Notes: generated by a model not told the origin, from the sequence alone. A stretch of 64,000 nt of DNA from Sphingomonas sp. S-NIH.Pt15_0812 (GCF_003951315.1 NZ_QLJH01000004.1:1-64000); one strand, 5' to 3'; shown: positions 19,470 through 30,684, counted from the stretch's first letter. Numbers and translations: made by a program.

Positions 19470-21185
19470 GTGCCCTTCACGCCCCCCGTCGCCGAACAGC
19501 GCCTTGTCCTCGACACCATCGTCGGCCTCGCCGATCTCGCCGCCAGCGATCGGTTCGCCGCCGCCGATGGCGACACGGTCGAAGCGGTGCTGGAGGGGGT
19601 GGGCCAGTTCGCCGCCGGCGAATGGGCCCCGCTCGCCCGGATCGGCGACACGGTCGGCGCGCAATGGACGGCGGACGGCGTGGTGATGCCGGCGGGCTAC
19701 GCCGCCGCCTACCACGCCTATGTCGAGGGAGGCTGGGGCACGATCGGTGCCCCAGCCGACTGGGGCGGACAGGGCCTGCCCTTCGCGCTCCAGACGGCGG
19801 TGCTGGAGACGCTGGGCACCGCCAATATGGGCTTCGCGCTCTGCCCGACGCTGACGGTCGGTGCGATCGAGGCGTTGCAGCATCACGGCTCGCCCGCGCA
19901 GCAGGCCGCCTATCTGCCGCATCTGTCGACCGGTGAGTGGACCGGCACGATGAACCTGACCGAGCCGCAGGCGGGCAGCGATGTCGGCGCGCTGCGCGCC
20001 ACCGCCACTCCGCGCGGCGACGGGACGTGGAGCATCAAGGGGACGAAGATCTTCATCTCCTTTGGCGACCATGACATGGCCCCGAACATCGTCCACCTCG
20101 TGCTGGCGCGCACGCCCGACGCCCCCGCCGGCACGCGCGGTATCAGCCTGTTCCTGGTGCCCAAATACCGGCTCGACGCGAACGGCGCGCCCGGCGACTT
20201 CAACGACGTCCGCGTCGTGTCGATCGAGCACAAGATGGGCCTGCACGCCTCGCCCACCTGCGTGCTGTCGTTCGGCGACCATGACTCGTGCGTCGGCGAA
20301 CTGATCGGTCCCGAACATGGCGGGATGCGCGCGATGTTCACGATGATGAACAACGCGCGCCTGAACGTCGGCCTGCAAGGCGTGCAGGTGGCGGAGGGCG
20401 CGACCCAGGCGGCGATCGCCTATGCACTCGATCGGGTGCAGTCGGCGCGGGCGGGCGGCGCGGACCGTGCGCCGGTGCGGATCGTCGAGCATCCCGATGT
20501 CCGCCGCATGTTGCTGCGCATGAAGGCGCAGACCCAGGCGGCGCGCGCCCTGGTCTATTACGCCGCCGGTCAGGTCGATCGCGCGACGCTGGGTGATGCG
20601 GCGGCCAAGGCCCGGCTGGAGATGGTGACGCCGCTGGCCAAGGCCCATGCCACCGACCTGGGCAACGAGGTCGCCTCGCTAGGCATCCAGGTCCATGGCG
20701 GCATGGGCTATGTCGAGGAGACGGGCGCGGCGCAGTTCTTCCGCGATGCCCGCATCACCCCGATCTATGAGGGGACGAACGGCATCCAGGCCGCCGATCT
20801 GGTCGGGCGCAAGCTGGGTCTGGACAATGGCGGGGCCTTCGCCGCGCTGATCGACGACCTGCGCCGCGAAGCGCAAGCGGAGGATCTGGTCGCACTGGTC
20901 GCGGCGTGCGACGCGATCGGCCGCCGCCTCGCCACCGCCGATGCGGACGATCGGCTGGCGGCGAGCTATCCGTTCCTGACCATGATGTCGGTGGCGCTGT
21001 GCGGCGTGCTGCTGGAGCGCGAGGGCCGGGCGCTGGCCGGCGAGGGCGATTTCGAGACGATGAAGCGCGCCAGCATCCATTTCTATCTGGAGCAGATCGT
21101 GCCGGAGGCCCTGGGCCTGCGCGCGGCGGCGAGCGCCCCCGCCACCTCGCTCTACGCGCTGCCGGCGGCCGCCTTCGCGGCCTGA
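19470..21185 (+). CDS. Acyl-CoA dehydrogenase
   Basis: A 571-aa FAD enzyme of the longer type with an extra C-terminal domain. It oxidises acyl-CoA to enoyl-CoA in beta-oxidation. The central FAD/substrate segments MNLTEPQAGSDVG (near 160) and WSIKGTKIFISFGDHD are present, and the catalytic Glu lies in PIYEGTNGIQAADLVGRK (near 435). GTG 19470 is chosen because CGGAGAGAAAC lies just upstream and VPFTPPVAEQ is the usual beginning. No other beta-oxidation genes are adjacent. Confidence 0.9.
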   Translation: MPFTPPVAEQRLVLDTIVGLADLAASDRFAAADGDTVEAVLEGVGQFAAGEWAPLARIGDTVGAQWTADGVVMPAGYAAAYHAYVEGGWGTIGAPADWGGQGLPFALQTAVLETLGTANMGFALCPTLTVGAIEALQHHGSPAQQAAYLPHLSTGEWTGTMNLTEPQAGSDVGALRATATPRGDGTWSIKGTKIFISFGDHDMAPNIVHLVLARTPDAPAGTRGISLFLVPKYRLDANGAPGDFNDVRVVSIEHKMGLHASPTCVLSFGDHDSCVGELIGPEHGGMRAMFTMMNNARLNVGLQGVQVAEGATQAAIAYALDRVQSARAGGADRAPVRIVEHPDVRRMLLRMKAQTQAARALVYYAAGQVDRATLGDAAAKARLEMVTPLAKAHATDLGNEVASLGIQVHGGMGYVEETGAAQFFRDARITPIYEGTNGIQAADLVGRKLGLDNGGAFAALIDDLRREAQAEDLVALVAACDAIGRRLATADADDRLAASYPFLTMMSVALCGVLLEREGRALAGEGDFETMKRASIHFYLEQIVPEALGLRAAASAPATSLYALPAAAFAA

Positions 21186-21189
21186 TCGC

Positions 21190-22296
21190 TCAACGGTCGA
21201 TCACCGCTACGGCCTGGTCCTTGGGGCGACGACGGGTTCGTCGCCACAGGATCAGGCCGGTGATCGTCATCGTCGCGCTGGACAGGCCGGTGACGATGAG
21301 GACACCCCGCCACACCGCGCCCAGGCCCCGGCCGCCATGCAGGTCGAGCACGCCGGTGGCCGGCATGTCGAGCGGATGGGCGGAGACGGCGGTGGCGCTG
21401 CCCGTATCGTCCGCCACCTTGACCGGCGCGATCCGTGCGTCGGCGAAGCCGACCGTCCAGTCCGGGTCGCGCTCGGTCGGCCACAGGATCGTCCGCACGA
21501 CAGCGTTCGGATGGAGGTCGGCGGCGCGGCCCAGCACGACCGCCAAAGGTTGCGCGGGACGCGCCATCGGCCGGGCCAGGGCGGACGGTTCCGACCGGAG
21601 CCGGGGCGGCGCGCCCGCCAGTCGCGCAAACGGCGCGGGCATGGCCAGCCAGGTCCCGGTCAGCGCGAGCAGGAACAGGGGGCCGACCGACACCAGTCCC
21701 AGCAGATGATGGCCGGCGGCCAGCCTGCCCCGCCGATGCCGGTGGCGCAGCACCTGCCGCCATCCGCCGCCATGCGGCCACCCGACATAAAGGCCGGTCA
21801 GGCAGCTCAGCATCAGCGCCAGGCCGAGTGCGCCGACGATCACCCGCCCCGCGCTTCCCAGTCCCAGGCCGAGATGCAGACGCTCCAGCACAGCGACCGG
21901 GCCGGCATCATGTCCCGCCACCGCCAGCCGATATCCGGTCGACGGATCGAGATAATAGTCCGTACCCCGCGCGCCCGTCACCGGCGCGGTCGTCGCGACC
22001 ACGACCGCCTCGCCGGGCCCGGCAAGCGTCAGCGCGGCCACACGGGCCCCTGGCGTCAGCACCGGCCGCACCCGATCGACGAACAGGTCGGGCGACAGCA
22101 TCCGCGAGCCGCTGGCCGCATGGCGATCGGGATGCAGCAGCCGGTCGAGCGTCGCGCCGCCGACCAGCGCCGCGCCCGACAGGGCGATCGGCAGGATCGG
22201 CACCGCCAGGATCAATCCGATCCACCCGAGCGGCGCGGTGCGCCCGCCCGTCTTGATAGCCCCTGCCTGTTTCATGATGGCGGGGTGCTGCCCCAT
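21190..22296 (-). CDS. PepSY-associated membrane protein (PiuB-like)
   Basis: A 368-aa inner-membrane protein with four hydrophobic segments (about 24-45, 145-165, 195-215 and 335-355), two PepSY-type periplasmic regions between them, and His-rich turns (HHLLG). Related proteins (PiuB, FegB-like) act in iron uptake, probably in reduction or release of siderophore iron at the inner membrane. ATG 22296 is chosen for GCAGGGGTC upstream. It is the third gene after a TonB siderophore receptor and a PiuC-type hydroxylase on the same strand, which supports the iron role. Confidence 0.8.
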   Translation of the reverse strand: MGQHPAIMKQAGAIKTGGRTAPLGWIGLILAVPILPIALSGAALVGGATLDRLLHPDRHAASGSRMLSPDLFVDRVRPVLTPGARVAALTLAGPGEAVVVATTAPVTGARGTDYYLDPSTGYRLAVAGHDAGPVAVLERLHLGLGLGSAGRVIVGALGLALMLSCLTGLYVGWPHGGGWRQVLRHRHRRGRLAAGHHLLGLVSVGPLFLLALTGTWLAMPAPFARLAGAPPRLRSEPSALARPMARPAQPLAVVLGRAADLHPNAVVRTILWPTERDPDWTVGFADARIAPVKVADDTGSATAVSAHPLDMPATGVLDLHGGRGLGAVWRGVLIVTGLSSATMTITGLILWRRTRRRPKDQAVAVIDR

Positions 22297-22327
22297 GACC
22301 CCTGCCCCGTCAATCGCGGCGTGGCGG

Positions 22328-23011
22328 TCAGGCCTCCGCCCAGCGGCGCAGCAGATTGTGGTAGACGCCGGTCAGCGTCACCGCTGCGGGCTCGCCCTGG
22401 CCCTGCGCGGCGGCGACCATCTGCACGCCGCGATCCAGCTCGAACAGGATGCGCCGCGCGCCGTCGTCGCGTACCATCGACTGCAACCAGAAGAAGCTGG
22501 CCACCCGCACGCCGCGCGTCACCGGCGTCACCCGGTGCAGGCTGGACGCCGGGTAGAGCACCATATGGCCGGCGGGCAACTTCACCACCTGCGGCCCGAA
22601 CTGGTCCTCGATCACCAGCTCGCCGCCGTCATAGGCGTGCGGGTCCTCCAGGAACACTGTCGCCGACAGGTCGCTGCGGATGCGGAAGTCGCTGCCCCGC
22701 TTCATCCGGATGGCATTGTCGACATGCAGGCCGAAATCCTGCCCGCCGGCATAGCGGTTGAACAGCGGCGGAAACACCTTGAGCGGCAGCGCCGCCGCCA
22801 CGAACAGCGGCGACCGGCCCAGCGCGTCGAGGATCAGCCCGCCCGCCTCGCGCGCCGCCGGCTGGTCCTCGACCAGTTGCTCGTTGCGCTTGGCGAGCGC
22901 CGCCTGCGGACCGGAAGTGACGTTGCCGTCCACCCATTCCCCGGCATCGATCAATGCCCGCACCCGCGCGACGCCCGCCGGGTCCAGCACATCGGGAATC
23001 GCGATCAACAT
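22328..23011 (-). CDS. piuC: PKHD-type Fe(II)/2-oxoglutarate hydroxylase (PiuC-like)
   Basis: A 227-aa dioxygenase, the usual PiuC/YbiX length. The iron ligands are His-x-Asp in LHVDNAIR (about residue 95) and the distal His in [11 protein letters not shown] (near 155), with Arg of that segment likely binding 2-oxoglutarate. The family is iron-regulated and sits beside Fiu/PiuA receptors; its substrate is not settled. The start at 23011 ([10 protein letters not shown]) matches the family start. It lies 48 bases after the receptor gene and 31 before the PepSY gene. Confidence 0.88.
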   Translation of the reverse strand: MLIAIPDVLDPAGVARVRALIDAGEWVDGNVTSGPQAALAKRNEQLVEDQPAAREAGGLILDALGRSPLFVAAALPLKVFPPLFNRYAGGQDFGLHVDNAIRMKRGSDFRIRSDLSATVFLEDPHAYDGGELVIEDQFGPQVVKLPAGHMVLYPASSLHRVTPVTRGVRVASFFWLQSMVRDDGARRILFELDRGVQMVAAAQGQGEPAAVTLTGVYHNLLRRWAEA

Positions 23012-23059
23012 GGCCCACTCCGTCGCCACCCCGACCCGGGGCCGGGGCGGCGTAGCATA

Positions 23060-25576
23060 TCAGAAGCTGTAGAACAGGCTCAGCACCGCCTGCCGCCGGT
23101 CGCCGGGCATCGCCCAGCCGCCGGTTACCGCCCCCGTGGTCGCGTTCACGTTGCTGCGCACGGTCGTGAAATATTTGGCATCGGTGACGTTCTGCACATT
23201 GAGCTGCGCGGTCAGCCCGCCGCCGAAGCTATAGGCCAGATAGGCGCGGTGGATCAGGTAATCGTCCACCCGGAACTGCGTGCCATTGGCCAGCACCGGC
23301 GAATAGGTGGCGAACTTGCCCTGATAGGTCAGGCCATAGCCCAGCTCCAGACCGAAGGGCAGCGTGTAGGTGGTGAACAGGCTACCCGAATGGTGCGGCG
23401 TCTGGGGCAGAGCGGTGCCGCGCTGCGGGTCCGGGTTCGCCGCCGAATTGCCGCAGCCGCCCAGGCCCGGCGTCGCCAGGCACCGGCCGGACACGGATTG
23501 CTGCACCTCGCTGTCCAGATAGGTGTAGTTGGCGAAGATCGTCCAACGCCGCGTCAGGCTGCCGGTCGCGCCCAGCGCGATGCCGTCGACCCGGCTGCGC
23601 CCGTCGAGCACCTGCACCTGCGGCGCGGTGGGGTCGTTGCTGGCGACGCGGTAATTGGTCCGCTCGTTGCGGAACACGGCCGCGGTCAGCTCCAGCCGGC
23701 GGTCGAACAGCCCGGCCTTCACCCCCGCCTCGTAATTGCGCGCGGTTTCGGGCGCGACGTCGCAGGGCTGGAACAGCGTGTTGCCGGTGACGGTCGGCAC
23801 GCCGCAGCCCAGCCGCACCGTTGCCGAGGACGGCGTCTTCGCATTGCCATAGCCGGCATAGAGGCTGACATTGGCGACCGGGTGGAACACGCCGCCGATG
23901 CGATAGGAGAAGAGCCGCTCATGGCTCTGTTGCGGCGCCTGTTGCAGCGCGGTCAGCGGGGCCGTGCCCGGCGGCGTCACCGCCAGCGGCAATTGCCGGA
24001 AGGATGCATCCTGCACCTCCCACCGGACGCCGCCGTTCAATTCGAAATAGCGGCCCAGCTCCAGCGTGTCGAAGGCATAGACCGCCAGGTTGCGCGTCGT
24101 CGACTTGGACTGGGCGGTCAGCGTATAATGGGTCGACCCGGCATAGTCGGTATTCGGGTTGGCCAGGCTGATCTGCGGCAGCAGGATCGGCGCGCCCGCT
24201 GCGTTGCGCAGCAGGCTGGCGGTGTCGATGCGATAATCCTCGATCGTGCCCGACAGGCCGATATTGGCGACGTTGCGCACGCCGCCCTTCTCGCCCCGTT
24301 CCCAGCGCAGGTCCGTCTGGTTGTAGAGGAGCTGGTTCTCCTGGTCGCGCACCAGCCCGCGCGGACCGCTCGGCTGGTAGAAGCCCGGTGCAACCGTGAC
24401 GGCGACGGTGGACAAAGCCGTGCCCGTTCCGTCCGGACCGCCGGCCGCGACATTGCTGACCGTGCCGGTGCAGGGCAGCCCGACCGTCGCCGATCCATTC
24501 GCGCCCACCGGCTGGCGACCGGTCGAGGCGAGGCAGAACAGGCCCTGGGGCGCGCTGGTCACGCTGCGCTGGCCGACCCGCTGCCACCGCGTCAGGTTGC
24601 GGAGCGACACCCCGTCGCCGGCATCATGGCGGAAGGTCGCGGTGAAACGGTCGACCGTCACCTTCTGCCGATCGAGATTGGCGATGCCGAAATATTCGGC
24701 GCGGCTGACGCCCGGCAGCGGACCGTCATTCACGGCGCTGCGGAAATAGGGCACGCCATAGATCGGCGTATTGTCGTCCTGCTGATGGACATAGGCGAGG
24801 GTCAGGCTGGTCGGGCCGTCGATGCCGATCGTGACCGAGGGGGCGATACCCCAGCGCTTGTACCGCTCGACCTTGCGACCGGGCACGTCGTTGCGGTGCA
24901 CGACCGCATTCAGCCGCACCGCGCTGTCCGCGCCGATCCGACGATTGGCATCGACCGACCCGCGCCAGTAATCGTCGGTGCCGACCGACGCCTGGACGAT
25001 CGTCAGATCCTCCGCGCGCGGCTCCTTGGTGACGAGGTTGATCGTGCCGCCGACCGAACCCGATCCGTTGAACACCGAATTGGCCCCATTATAGACTTCG
25101 ATCTGCTGGAGGTTGAACGGGTCGGTGCGGCTATATTGCGCGGAGTCGCGAACGCCGTCGACGGTGATGTCGTTGTTCGCCGAAAAGCCGCGCAGATTGA
25201 TGCTGTCGCCATAGCCGCCACCGCCCTCGCCCGCGCCGAAGGTGATGCCGGGAATCGTCTGGAGCGCGTCGCGCAACGTCAGTAGATTCTGCTTGCGCAG
25301 CGTCTGGTCGGAGATGACCGTGATCGTCTGCGGCGTGTCGAGCAGCGCGGAGGTCGCCTTGGGACTCTCCACCATGGCGGGTGCGGCGCCTGGGCGACCG
25401 TTGACGACGATCTCATCCCGTGCCGTCTCGCGCCGCGCATCCTGACCGCGCACCTGAGCGTCCCGGATACGCTCGGCCGGCACGGGCGCGGCCGCATGAT
25501 CGGCCGCCATCGCCGGTGCCGATGCGATGAACCCAACGCAGGAAAGCGCCAGAAACGGCGCGGCGGCTGTCGACAT
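23060..25576 (-). CDS. TonB-dependent siderophore receptor (Fiu/PiuA-like)
   Basis: An outer-membrane receptor of 838 aa. The signal peptide ends near residue 25 (SAPAMAA). The TonB box region is DEIVVNGRP near residue 57, and the plug carries PQTITVISDQTLRKQN and the GFSANNDITVDGVRD segment. A 22-strand barrel follows, ending in RQAVLSLFYSF. The Fiu/PiuA group takes up iron-catecholates and breakdown products. Downstream genes are PiuC-like and PepSY, a classical iron unit. ATG 25576 has AAAGGGGA upstream. A promoter with a Fur-like palindrome lies directly before it. Confidence 0.92.
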   Translation of the reverse strand: MSTAAAPFLALSCVGFIASAPAMAADHAAAPVPAERIRDAQVRGQDARRETARDEIVVNGRPGAAPAMVESPKATSALLDTPQTITVISDQTLRKQNLLTLRDALQTIPGITFGAGEGGGGYGDSINLRGFSANNDITVDGVRDSAQYSRTDPFNLQQIEVYNGANSVFNGSGSVGGTINLVTKEPRAEDLTIVQASVGTDDYWRGSVDANRRIGADSAVRLNAVVHRNDVPGRKVERYKRWGIAPSVTIGIDGPTSLTLAYVHQQDDNTPIYGVPYFRSAVNDGPLPGVSRAEYFGIANLDRQKVTVDRFTATFRHDAGDGVSLRNLTRWQRVGQRSVTSAPQGLFCLASTGRQPVGANGSATVGLPCTGTVSNVAAGGPDGTGTALSTVAVTVAPGFYQPSGPRGLVRDQENQLLYNQTDLRWERGEKGGVRNVANIGLSGTIEDYRIDTASLLRNAAGAPILLPQISLANPNTDYAGSTHYTLTAQSKSTTRNLAVYAFDTLELGRYFELNGGVRWEVQDASFRQLPLAVTPPGTAPLTALQQAPQQSHERLFSYRIGGVFHPVANVSLYAGYGNAKTPSSATVRLGCGVPTVTGNTLFQPCDVAPETARNYEAGVKAGLFDRRLELTAAVFRNERTNYRVASNDPTAPQVQVLDGRSRVDGIALGATGSLTRRWTIFANYTYLDSEVQQSVSGRCLATPGLGGCGNSAANPDPQRGTALPQTPHHSGSLFTTYTLPFGLELGYGLTYQGKFATYSPVLANGTQFRVDDYLIHRAYLAYSFGGGLTAQLNVQNVTDAKYFTTVRSNVNATTGAVTGGWAMPGDRRQAVLSLFYSF

Positions 25577-25603
25577 GATTGCTATCCCCTTTATGCCGGG
25601 CAG

Positions 25604-25632
25604 CATTTATTGCGAATGCATCGCACTGTCAA
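25604..25632 (-). promoter_or_regulatory. Promoter with Fur-box-like palindrome
   Basis: On the minus strand, TTGACA (25632-25627) and TAAATG (25609-25604) are 17 bases apart. The spacer contains TGCGATGCATTCGCA (25625-25611), a 7-1-7 palindrome whose right arm ATTCGCA is a full match to the alphaproteobacterial Fur half-site and whose left arm is a near match. A repressor bound there would cover both promoter elements, as expected for an iron-uptake receptor. It overlaps the stop codon of the upstream ribbon-helix-helix gene. Confidence 0.68.
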
Positions 25633-25925
25633 CGCAATTGCGAACCATTTTCATCTATTTGCAAGCGCTCACTCAGGAGCCAGCTTCGCAAGGCGCTGGC
25701 GAGATTGGGCGGCTCCTCCGCCATGATCCTCAAGGCATCGATCTCGGCGACCAGCGCGGACAGCGGCAGCGCGCGGTCCAGCGCGCATTGTTCCAACAGG
25801 GCCCAGAACAGTGGTTCCAGGCTGATCGAGGTCTGGTGGCCGGCGATGGTGATCGATCGCTTGATCGGGCCGACAAAGCCGCCCGGCGGGGCATTCAGGG
25901 ACGGGGCGGGCATGGCGCGCATCAT
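25629..25925 (-). CDS. Ribbon-helix-helix domain protein
   Basis: A 98-aa protein of the RHH_4 type: GPIKRSITIAGHQTSISLEP is the DNA-contacting ribbon, then helix WALLEQCALDR, a second helix ALVAEIDAL, and the closing segment NLASALRSWLLSERL. The family is widespread in Alphaproteobacteria and presumed DNA-binding, with targets unknown. Start choice is open: ATG 25925, 25922 or 25913, none with a strong ribosome site. It lies 52 bases upstream of the siderophore receptor on the same strand, so it could affect that gene, but the receptor has its own promoter. The roughly 300 bases upstream hold no gene. Confidence 0.75.
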   Translation of the reverse strand: MMRAMPAPSLNAPPGGFVGPIKRSITIAGHQTSISLEPLFWALLEQCALDRALPLSALVAEIDALRIMAEEPPNLASALRSWLLSERLQIDENGSQLR

Positions 25926-26222
25926 CCCGGATCGCGGCGGGGGTGGCAATCATTGACATTGTCTTTCCCGCATGGAGGCGTCGCCGATGCGTGGCCGCAC
26001 CGAATGTCGGTCAAGCCCTGTGACAATGCCGCGCCATGGGCCTCGCCGTCGATCGCGTCAGCGGACAGGATGGGTCGGGGCCACCAAATGTTCGGCAGGC
26101 GATCCTGACGACCTGCCGATTACAGGCCTACGCACCATGCCATCTGGTTGCACGGAAAGACGACGTTGGCTCCCCAAATGCACGGCGGCAGCCGCACTAT
26201 CTTAGGGCGGCAGGATCAGGCG

Positions 26223-26594
26223 TCAGCAGGGAAAACGCCGCGACAGCACGCGGGCATAGCCATCCTTCAACGGTTTGCGCTGGTCGGCGGCGGGCAGGCG
26301 CGCCAGTTCGTCGAGCATGTCCTCGATGCCGATCGTCTCGCCATCGGGTACGCAGGCGATCGGCCGCTTGCCAGCCTTCACGCGCGCTTCACTCTCCGCC
26401 TTCAACTCCTGCCGGGCTAGGCGCGCCTCTTCTTTCAGGACCTGAAAGTCGGGCGACAGCAGGGCCGCGAAGCCCTGCGTCCGAAGCGTGTTGGCGCGGG
26501 CGACGAAGGTGCCGGTGGTCATCGCCGCGCCGGCCGGCACAGCACTGAGCATCACGGCAAAAAGCGCTGCAAAAACATGGGTCTTACGCAACAT
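26223..26594 (-). CDS. Secreted 123-aa protein of unknown function
   Basis: The signal peptide covers residues 1-23 (MLRKTHVFAALFAVMLSAVP, then AGA). The mature protein starts MTTGTFVARAN, is helical and Lys/Arg-rich in the middle (FQVLKEEARLARQELKAE), and has two cysteines, one in RPIACVPDGE and one as the last residue, that could form a disulfide. Similar Cys-ended periplasmic proteins occur in sphingomonads, but I know no function. AGGAAGG is an ideal ribosome site, yet it and the start codon lie inside a long hairpin (listed next). It follows ftsH on the same strand after 83 bases. Confidence 0.7.
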   Translation of the reverse strand: MLRKTHVFAALFAVMLSAVPAGAAMTTGTFVARANTLRTQGFAALLSPDFQVLKEEARLARQELKAESEARVKAGKRPIACVPDGETIGIEDMLDELARLPAADQRKPLKDGYARVLSRRFPC

Positions 26595-26627
26595 GGGCCG
26601 ACCTTCCTGTGGGAAGGCCGGCCCATG
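26592..26627 (-). promoter_or_regulatory. Hairpin enclosing ribosome site and start codon
   Basis: A near-perfect inverted repeat: 26592-26600 pairs with 26619-26627 (9 bp) and 26602-26607 with 26612-26617 (6 bp), with one A/C mismatch and a TGTG loop. In the minus-strand transcript the AUG (26594-26592) and the AGGAAGG ribosome site are in the 3' arm. It could be a translational switch for the secreted protein or a terminator for ftsH; no T tract follows on either strand. Confidence 0.6.
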
Positions 26628-26677
26628 AACGATCGGTCCTTGCACCGTCATGAACGGACGATGCCGATCCGGAGACA

Positions 26678-28636
<1,959 letters not shown>

Positions 28637-28710
28637 GGGCTACCTTTCAGCAGACAAGATAAGCGCACCGGGGTTAATGACAATGGAACAAAGCGGCGCA
28701 TTCGCGTCGA

Positions 28711-29700
28711 TCAGCCAGTCTTGCGCGGTGGAGCCGGCATAAAAATCCAGATATCCGTGATCGGTTTCACGATCAGGCCGGCCTGCGTCGCCGTTCGTCC
28801 CAAATCCAGGGCATCCAGCAGCGACTCGATATTGCTCGCCATATCGAAGCCCGGCGCGGCGATGCCGGCCGATTCGCGCGTCGTCAGGATCGCGCGCCGG
28901 GCCAGGTCGCGGCGCATTCCACGGGGCAGCCCAACCACGCACAGGCGCAACCGGTCGGGCGCGTCCTGCTCCACCCGGCCGGCCCAAAATAGGTCGGCGA
29001 GCAGCCGCCAATCCGCGTCCATTTCCGCCAGCCAGCCCGCCGATCGCGCCAGTTGCGCCGGATCGATCCCGTCCTGCCGCCGCAACAGGTCGCGCATCCG
29101 TGCGCGGTCGTAGCGGGGATCGCCATTGGAGGGATCGTCGACAAAGGGCAGCCCCGCCCCTTCCGCGACCGCCCGCAACTCCACCCGCCGCCAGCCGAGC
29201 AGCGGCCGCAGCACCATGACCTGCCGGCCGTCCGCCAGCGTCTCGGTCCGGCGCGGCCGTACGCCCGCAAGGCCGGCAAGGCCGCTGCCGCGATTGGCGC
29301 GCATCAGGAAGGTTTCGGCCTGATCGTCGGCGTGATGCGCGGTCGCCAGCACCGATGCCCCCGCCGCCGCCGCCCAGTCGAGTAGCGCGGCATAGCGCGC
29401 CCGCCGCGCCGTCGCCTGGACATTGGTGCGTGGCAGGGGTTCGGCGGGGTAGAGGGTGCGATGCGGCACGGCGTTCGCCTGGCACCAGTCCGCCACCATC
29501 GCCGCCTCGCCGGCGGACGCGGTCCGCAGGCCATGGTCGAAGGTCGCGGCGATCACCCGGCCGGGAAAGGCGCCCACCGCCAGCGCCAGCATCGCCATGC
29601 TGTCCGCCCCGCCCGACACCGCCAGCGCCATCCGCTCGCACGAGCCCACCGGTCGGCCGAGCGACGCCGCCCAGTCGGCGGCGAAGCGCGCTACTTGCAC
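28711..29700 (-). CDS. tilS: tRNA(Ile)-lysidine synthase
   Basis: A 329-aa enzyme that attaches lysine to C34 of tRNA-Ile(CAU) so that it reads AUA. The PP-loop SGGADSM lies near residues 29-35, and the HHADDQAETFLMR segment near residue 117. The C-terminal region is short, as in many Alphaproteobacteria. It starts with GTG 29700, inside the last codons of cpoB (10-base overlap), so translation is probably coupled. Confidence 0.92.
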   Translation of the reverse strand: MQVARFAADWAASLGRPVGSCERMALAVSGGADSMAMLALAVGAFPGRVIAATFDHGLRTASAGEAAMVADWCQANAVPHRTLYPAEPLPRTNVQATARRARYAALLDWAAAAGASVLATAHHADDQAETFLMRANRGSGLAGLAGVRPRRTETLADGRQVMVLRPLLGWRRVELRAVAEGAGLPFVDDPSNGDPRYDRARMRDLLRRQDGIDPAQLARSAGWLAEMDADWRLLADLFWAGRVEQDAPDRLRLCVVGLPRGMRRDLARRAILTTRESAGIAAPGFDMASNIESLLDALDLGRTATQAGLIVKPITDIWIFMPAPPRKTG

Positions 29701-30647
29701 TTGGCGGCGGCGCGCCCCTTGGCGATGTCCGCCTTCATGCCGGCGATCTTGCCCGCATAGACATCGGACAGTTCGTCATAGACCTTGCAGGCATCCGCCG
29801 GCTTGTCGAGCCGGGTCAGCGCCTCGCCCAGATAGAGCAGGCTGTCCGGCGCACGGTCGCCGTCCGGCATCTTCTTGTAGTTTTCGTAGAAGGCGATGGA
29901 GGCGAGGCTGGGCTTGCCGTCGTCCAGATAGGCGCGGCCGAGCAGGTTCTGCGCATAGCTGGCGCGCTTGCTCTTCGGATAGTCGTTGACCGTCTTCTTG
30001 AGCTGCGCCTGCGCCTCGGGATAGAATTTCGCCTCCCACAGGCGATAGCCATAGAGATAGGCGTCCTCGGCCGGGTCGGCGCTCTTGGGGCGCGGCACCG
30101 CCGCCACGCGCGCGGCCCGGCCGGGATCGGCAGCCTTGGCGGTGGACACCTCGGGCGCGCCCTTGGGCGGCGGGCCGGAGGATTTGGCGGGCGCGATCGG
30201 CGCGGGCTCGCCGCCGCCCATGCCGCCGGCGTTGGTCGCAGGCGTCGTCGCCGGGGGCGGCCCCATCGCCGTCAGCTTCGCATCGGTCGCGCGCTGATAG
30301 GCCTCGAACTGTTCACGCAACTGGCGGAGCTGATAGCCATTCTGCTCCGCCTGGCCGGTCAGCGACGCGATCTGCTCCTCCAGCGCGGTGACGCGCGCGG
30401 TCAGGTCGACCAGCGCCCCCGCCGCCGGGGTGCCCGGCGCCTCGACCGGCCGGGTCGGCGCGACCACCTCGGGCTGGAGCAACTGTCCGCCGCCATTGGG
30501 GAAGACCTTTCGCTGCACCGCGCGCATCTCGCTTTCGAGGCGGTTGACCCGCCCGTCCAGGTTGGTCGACTGCGCCGCCACGGGCGCAGGCGCGAGGCCG
30601 GGCAGCGTCAGCATCGCGACGCCGAGCAGAAGGACGGGGATACGCAT
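29691..30647 (-). CDS. cpoB: Cell division coordinator CpoB / YbgF-like protein
   Basis: A 318-aa periplasmic protein. The signal peptide ends near residue 22 (PVAAQ). An N-terminal coiled coil follows (NLDGRVNRLESEMR and VTALEEQIASLTGQ), then a Pro/Ala linker and C-terminal TPR repeats from about residue 190 (EDAYLYGYRLWEAKFYPEAQ onward). CpoB links Tol-Pal function to septal peptidoglycan synthesis; in many genomes it sits next to pal, which is not present here. ATG 30647 starts the signal peptide. It overlaps tilS by 10 bases and follows rodZ. Confidence 0.88.
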   Translation of the reverse strand: MRIPVLLLGVAMLTLPGLAPAPVAAQSTNLDGRVNRLESEMRAVQRKVFPNGGGQLLQPEVVAPTRPVEAPGTPAAGALVDLTARVTALEEQIASLTGQAEQNGYQLRQLREQFEAYQRATDAKLTAMGPPPATTPATNAGGMGGGEPAPIAPAKSSGPPPKGAPEVSTAKAADPGRAARVAAVPRPKSADPAEDAYLYGYRLWEAKFYPEAQAQLKKTVNDYPKSKRASYAQNLLGRAYLDDGKPSLASIAFYENYKKMPDGDRAPDSLLYLGEALTRLDKPADACKVYDELSDVYAGKIAGMKADIAKGRAAAKCK

Positions 30648-30684
30648 CGACAAGGGCCCTTGTGTCCGGATCGGAAGAAGCAGG

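Noticed and set aside
22238..25285. A 1015-codon plus-strand open frame
   Set aside because: It is the antisense of the PepSY, PiuC and siderophore-receptor genes; its product is Arg/His/Gln/Ala-rich without any domain, as expected for a shadow frame in GC-rich DNA.
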